Positions 5,939 to 8,704 of a stretch of 8,704 nt of DNA are shown in pieces; position 1 is the stretch's first letter, and each line of letters opens with the position of its first letter. Source of the stretch: Sulfurimonas sp. (lineage in GTDB: Bacteria > Campylobacterota > Campylobacteria > Campylobacterales > Sulfurimonadaceae). The stretch covers positions 1-8,704 of the forward strand of contig WFPU01000003.1 of NCBI GenBank assembly GCA_015487435.1. Direction: 5' to 3'. A program made the position numbers and the translations under genes. The notes beneath the pieces are model-generated. The model had not been told where the DNA came from. It made no database searches and worked only from the letters and a program-made list of their open reading frames with translations.

Positions 5939-7185
5939 TACAAAGTAAAATTGCAGTAATTGGTTTGGGATATGTTGGGCTTCCTTTGGCACATGCTTTT
6001 AGTGCTAAGTATAAAGTAATTGGTTTTGATATAGCACAGTGGCGAATAAACGAACTCTCAAGTGGGTATGATAGAACTTTGGAGTTAAGTGATGCACAAG
6101 TCAAAGAAGCACTTGACAACGGAATGGAGTTTACAAATAAGATTGATGATATTAGAGATTGTAATATCTACATTGTTACTGTTCCTACACCTATCGATAA
6201 ACACAAAAAGCCAGATTTAACCCCACTTTTAAAAGCGAGTGAGACGATAGGAAAAGTGCTTAAAAAAGATGATGTTGTCATCTATGAAAGTACAGTGTAT
6301 CCAGGTGCAACTGAAGAAGATTGCATACCGATCTTGGAGAAATTTTCTGGTTTGAAGTTTAATAAAGAGTTTTTTTGTGGATATTCTCCTGAGAGAATCA
6401 ATCCGGGAGATAAGGAACATACCGTTACAAAAATCTTGAAAGTGACTTCAGGAAGTACTCCAGAGATAGGGAAAAAAGTCAATGCACTTTACGCAAGTGT
6501 AATAACGGCTGGAACACATTTGGCACCAACTATTAAAGTGGCTGAAGCTGCAAAGGTAATTGAGAACTCACAAAGAGACATTAACATAGCGTTTGTGAAT
6601 GAGCTTTCTATGATTTTTAACCGTTTAGGTATAGACACGAATGCAGTACTTGAAGCAGCTGGTACCAAGTGGAATTTCCTGCCTTTCAGACCGGGGCTTG
6701 TAGGTGGACACTGCATAGGTGTAGATCCATACTACCTTACACATAAAGCACAAGAAGTAGGATATAATCCTGAAATTATCTTAGCAGGACGCAGACTCAA
6801 TGATAATATGGGAATTTATGTAGCATCTCAAATTATAAAACTGATGATAAAAAAAGGTCACAAGATAGAAGGTGCTAAAGTACTTGTAATGGGTATAACT
6901 TTTAAAGAGAATTGTCCAGACATTCGTAACTCAAGAGTGATAGATGTTATAAGAGAACTTCAAGAATATGGATGTGATGTTGAAGTGACAGATTATTGGG
7001 CTGATGCTGATGAAGTAAAGCAGGAGTATAACCTTAATTTGCTCAAAGATACTGATACTAATACTTATGAGGCTATTGTATTAGCGGTTGCTCACGACAA
7101 TTACAAAGATGTAGAACTTAATAACAAAGATCAAGTCGTTTTTGACATCAAATCTATTTTAAATGAGAGTGATGGAAGGTTGTAA
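5935..7185 (+). CDS. tviB: UDP-N-acetylhexosamine 6-dehydrogenase, TviB/WbpO type
   Basis: This NAD-dependent cytoplasmic enzyme oxidises C6 of UDP-GlcNAc or UDP-GalNAc to the uronic acid. From GTG 5935 it has 416 residues. The NAD motif is GLGYVGLPLA. The N-domain contains YIVTVPTPIDKHKKPDLTPL, YESTVYPG and GYSPERINPGDKEH. The central helix carries EAAKVIENSQRD (K207, N211), and the catalytic cysteine is C260 in GLVGGHCIGVDPYYLTHKAQ. The UDP-binding C-domain has TFKENCPDIRNSRVIDV. These blocks match TviB of the Vi antigen pathway as I recall it, and distinguish it from Ugd (GGYCLPKDTKQ). Directly upstream, and overlapping by four bases, is the matching WbpP/TviC epimerase. WbpO, which prefers UDP-GalNAc, belongs to the same branch, so substrate preference is open. 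A ManNAc-type WecC is less likely because of the TviB-specific blocks. Confidence 0.93.
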   Translation: MIQSKIAVIGLGYVGLPLAHAFSAKYKVIGFDIAQWRINELSSGYDRTLELSDAQVKEALDNGMEFTNKIDDIRDCNIYIVTVPTPIDKHKKPDLTPLLKASETIGKVLKKDDVVIYESTVYPGATEEDCIPILEKFSGLKFNKEFFCGYSPERINPGDKEHTVTKILKVTSGSTPEIGKKVNALYASVITAGTHLAPTIKVAEAAKVIENSQRDINIAFVNELSMIFNRLGIDTNAVLEAAGTKWNFLPFRPGLVGGHCIGVDPYYLTHKAQEVGYNPEIILAGRRLNDNMGIYVASQIIKLMIKKGHKIEGAKVLVMGITFKENCPDIRNSRVIDVIRELQEYGCDVEVTDYWADADEVKQEYNLNLLKDTDTNTYEAIVLAVAHDNYKDVELNNKDQVVFDIKSILNESDGRL

Positions 7186-7218
7186 TATTGGTTAATGCAA
7201 ATACAAATAAATGGTCAT

Positions 7219-7224
7219 TAGGGA
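7219..7224 (+). promoter_or_regulatory. Ribosome binding site deciding the start of the third SDR gene
   Basis: TAGGGA lies four bases before ATG 7229, while the earlier in-frame ATG 7211 has only A/T-rich sequence (CAAATACAAATAA) before it. The product from 7229 begins MQTKKILVTGGAGFVG, the standard SDR beginning, so 7229 is preferred. Confidence 0.55.
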
Positions 7225-7228
7225 CATA

Positions 7229-8098
7229 ATGCAAACAAAAAAAATATTAGTTACGGGTGGAGCTGGGTTTGTTGGAAGTCATCTTTGTGAAAGATTGACC
7301 CAAAATAAAAACTATGAAGTATATAGTTTAGATAATTATTTTACAGGAAGTATTAAAAATCATGTAGAAAATGTTACTTATATAAAAGGTGATACTAAAG
7401 ATATAGATAAGCTTATTACATTTTCACCAGATATGGTGTATCACCTTGGTGAGTATAGTAGAGTTGAACAAAGTTTTGATGATATAGATAAAGTGTGGTC
7501 TTATAATAAAGACGGGATTTTTGCAGTGTTGGAATTTGTGCGAAAACACGGATGCAAATTATTATATGCAGGAAGCTCTACGAAGTTTGGAGATGGTGGA
7601 CTTGGTAGAAGCTCTAGTCCATATGCTTGGACAAAAGCATCTAATACAGAGCTTGTTGAGAACTATGGTAGATGGTATAATATCCCCTATGTAATTACCT
7701 ATTTTTATAATGTTTATGGACCAAGGGAAATATCTACAGGAAAATATGCCACTTTAATAGCACTTTTTAAAGAGAAGATGAAAAAAAATGAGCCTCTCAC
7801 TATAGTGAGTCCAGGAACACAAAAGAGAAATTTTACCCACATAGATGATATTATTGATGGTCTTATTCTTGTAGGTGAGAATGGATATGGTGATGAGTTT
7901 GGCATAGGAAGTCCTGAAGCGTATAGTATTATTGAAATTGCTAAGATGTTTGGTGGAGAGATCAAAATGCTTCCAGAGAGAAAAGGGAATCGTATGACAG
8001 CAGATGTTATAACCTTTAAAACGGAAGCCTTGGGCTGGAAACCACAAAGAAGTATCAAAGAGTATATAGAACAATGCAAATCAAATTATTGGAATTAA
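7229..8098 (+). CDS. NAD-dependent epimerase/dehydratase (extended SDR), specificity unknown
   Basis: The protein has 289 residues from ATG 7229; starting at ATG 7211 would add six. It is an extended SDR enzyme, probably acting on a nucleotide sugar. The Rossmann motif is GGAGFVG (glycines 10, 13, 16), followed by SLDNYFTG (33-40). The catalytic pair is Y132/K136 in SPYAWTK, and FYNVYGPRE and RNFTHIDDIIDGL are typical nucleotide-sugar epimerase blocks. Two regions are unusual: HLGEYSRVEQSF (72-83) replaces the common H-x-A-A-Q type block, and AGSSTKFGDGG (114-124) replaces SSSSVYG, though a serine/threonine remains. It is shorter than the two other epimerases (352 and 345 residues). It sits 43 bases behind the TviB-like gene and just before a glycosyltransferase, so a role in making or modifying one more sugar of the same polymer is likely. 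The reaction is not predictable. Confidence 0.85.
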   Translation: MQTKKILVTGGAGFVGSHLCERLTQNKNYEVYSLDNYFTGSIKNHVENVTYIKGDTKDIDKLITFSPDMVYHLGEYSRVEQSFDDIDKVWSYNKDGIFAVLEFVRKHGCKLLYAGSSTKFGDGGLGRSSSPYAWTKASNTELVENYGRWYNIPYVITYFYNVYGPREISTGKYATLIALFKEKMKKNEPLTIVSPGTQKRNFTHIDDIIDGLILVGENGYGDEFGIGSPEAYSIIEIAKMFGGEIKMLPERKGNRMTADVITFKTEALGWKPQRSIKEYIEQCKSNYWN

Positions 8099-8102
8099 AA
8101 CT

Positions 8103-8704
8103 GTGAACGTACTTATGATATCCATAGGGGATAATATCTTATCAAATCCAGTAGGTGATGCGCTGCAAAGACAACAAAAATATGCAAAAGCTTTAGGGTA
8201 TATTGATATGATAGTATTTTCACCAAAGATACATAATCTTAAAACTAAACATTATGATAACTTATCTATATATCCCACAAAGTCATTAAATATGGCTACA
8301 TTTGTATATGATGTATTTAAAATAGCAAAAGAAATAATTAAAGAAAAACGAATAGATGTTATAACTACTCAAGATCCTTTTGGTACGGCACTTGCAGGAT
8401 ATTTGACAAAACGAAAATATAATATACCACTACATATTCAAAATCACAGTAGTTTTTTAGATAATAGACTGTGGATAGATGAAAAACCATTACTTTTTGC
8501 ACTCTTTAATAAACTCTCTTATTTTACACTTAAAAATGCAGATAGATTAAGAGTAGTAAATACAAAAGAGAAACAAAAATATATAGATATACTTGGAATT
8601 TATTCTAATAAAATAGATGTAGCACCAGTACCTATAAACATAAAATTTTGGCAAGAAGCGCCATCGCAAGAGGCAATAGATCATTTTATGAAACAATACA
8701 ATAT
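8103..8704 (+). CDS. Glycosyltransferase, GT4-like, N-terminal part, runs off the window
   Basis: An open frame from GTG 8103 runs 200 codons to the right edge with no stop. It begins VNVLMISIGDNILSNPVGDALQRQQKYAKAL, a first Rossmann strand followed by a loop and a helix with a basic face as in GT-B enzymes. It continues with VITTQDPFGTALAGYLTKRK, LHIQNHSSFLDNRLW and an ADRLRVVNTKEKQKYIDILGI block like the acceptor-domain end of GT4 transferases, then KIDVAPVPINIKFW, which matches the usual interdomain P-(V/I)-x-(V/I) segment. The C-terminal donor-binding domain with the family's E-x7-E motif lies outside. GGA at 8091-8093 gives a weak ribosome site nine bases upstream; ATG 8115 is an alternative start but would remove part of the first strand. 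It starts four bases after the preceding SDR gene and would help assemble the same polysaccharide. Confidence 0.8.
   Translation, partial: MNVLMISIGDNILSNPVGDALQRQQKYAKALGYIDMIVFSPKIHNLKTKHYDNLSIYPTKSLNMATFVYDVFKIAKEIIKEKRIDVITTQDPFGTALAGYLTKRKYNIPLHIQNHSSFLDNRLWIDEKPLLFALFNKLSYFTLKNADRLRVVNTKEKQKYIDILGIYSNKIDVAPVPINIKFWQEAPSQEAIDHFMKQYN

Noticed and set aside
1..8704. CRISPR arrays, tRNA or rRNA genes, transposase genes, toxin-antitoxin or phage-defence genes
   Set aside because: None was seen on either strand. The window is almost fully covered by the listed genes and has no gene-free stretch over 300 bases.

Overview
The window looks like a chromosomal segment from a Campylobacterota (epsilonproteobacterial) organism of the Sulfurimonas/Sulfurovum/Arcobacter type. 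The basis is AT-rich, tightly packed genes, a futalosine-pathway menaquinone gene (mqnE) with the group's characteristic N-terminus, and a surface-polysaccharide gene set of the kind those genomes carry. The genus is an inference from recalled family resemblance; no search was run. All genes seen are on the + strand.

Layout. (1) Bases 1-140 are the last codons of an FGGY sugar kinase whose tail resembles the autoinducer-2 kinase LsrK. (2) Bases 133-250 form a 118-bp imperfect inverted repeat with perfect 11-bp ends. It starts inside the kinase's last codons and ends 25 bases before mqnE. (3) mqnE (276-1310) encodes aminodeoxyfutalosine synthase. (4) Bases 1323-1892 hold a very AT-rich gene for a single-pass membrane protein with a long helical tail, broken by an in-frame TAA at 1413-1415. 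(5) From 1895 to the right edge runs a compact cluster: a family 2 glycosyltransferase, UDP-glucose 6-dehydrogenase, UDP-glucuronate 4-epimerase, a WbpP/TviC-type UDP-HexNAc(A) 4-epimerase, a WbpO/TviB-type UDP-HexNAc 6-dehydrogenase, an extended-SDR epimerase/dehydratase of unknown specificity, and the N-terminal part of a GT4-like glycosyltransferase cut by the window edge.

How the genes fit together. Ugd makes UDP-glucuronic acid and the adjacent epimerase can turn it into UDP-galacturonic acid. The WbpP/WbpO-like pair can turn UDP-GlcNAc into UDP-GalNAcA by either order of epimerisation and oxidation. The two glycosyltransferases would use such donors. The cluster therefore predicts an acidic surface polysaccharide (capsule, O-antigen or exopolysaccharide) containing hexuronic and N-acetylhexosaminuronic acids. 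Genes are joined by 1-4-base overlaps or by gaps of about 4-43 bases, with no obvious terminator between them, so one transcript is likely.

Most of the window belongs to known families. The items that stand out are the inverted repeat at 133-250, the membrane-protein gene split by a stop codon at the boundary between core and accessory DNA, and the third SDR enzyme with non-standard active-site surroundings. I did not see a clearly new multi-gene system.
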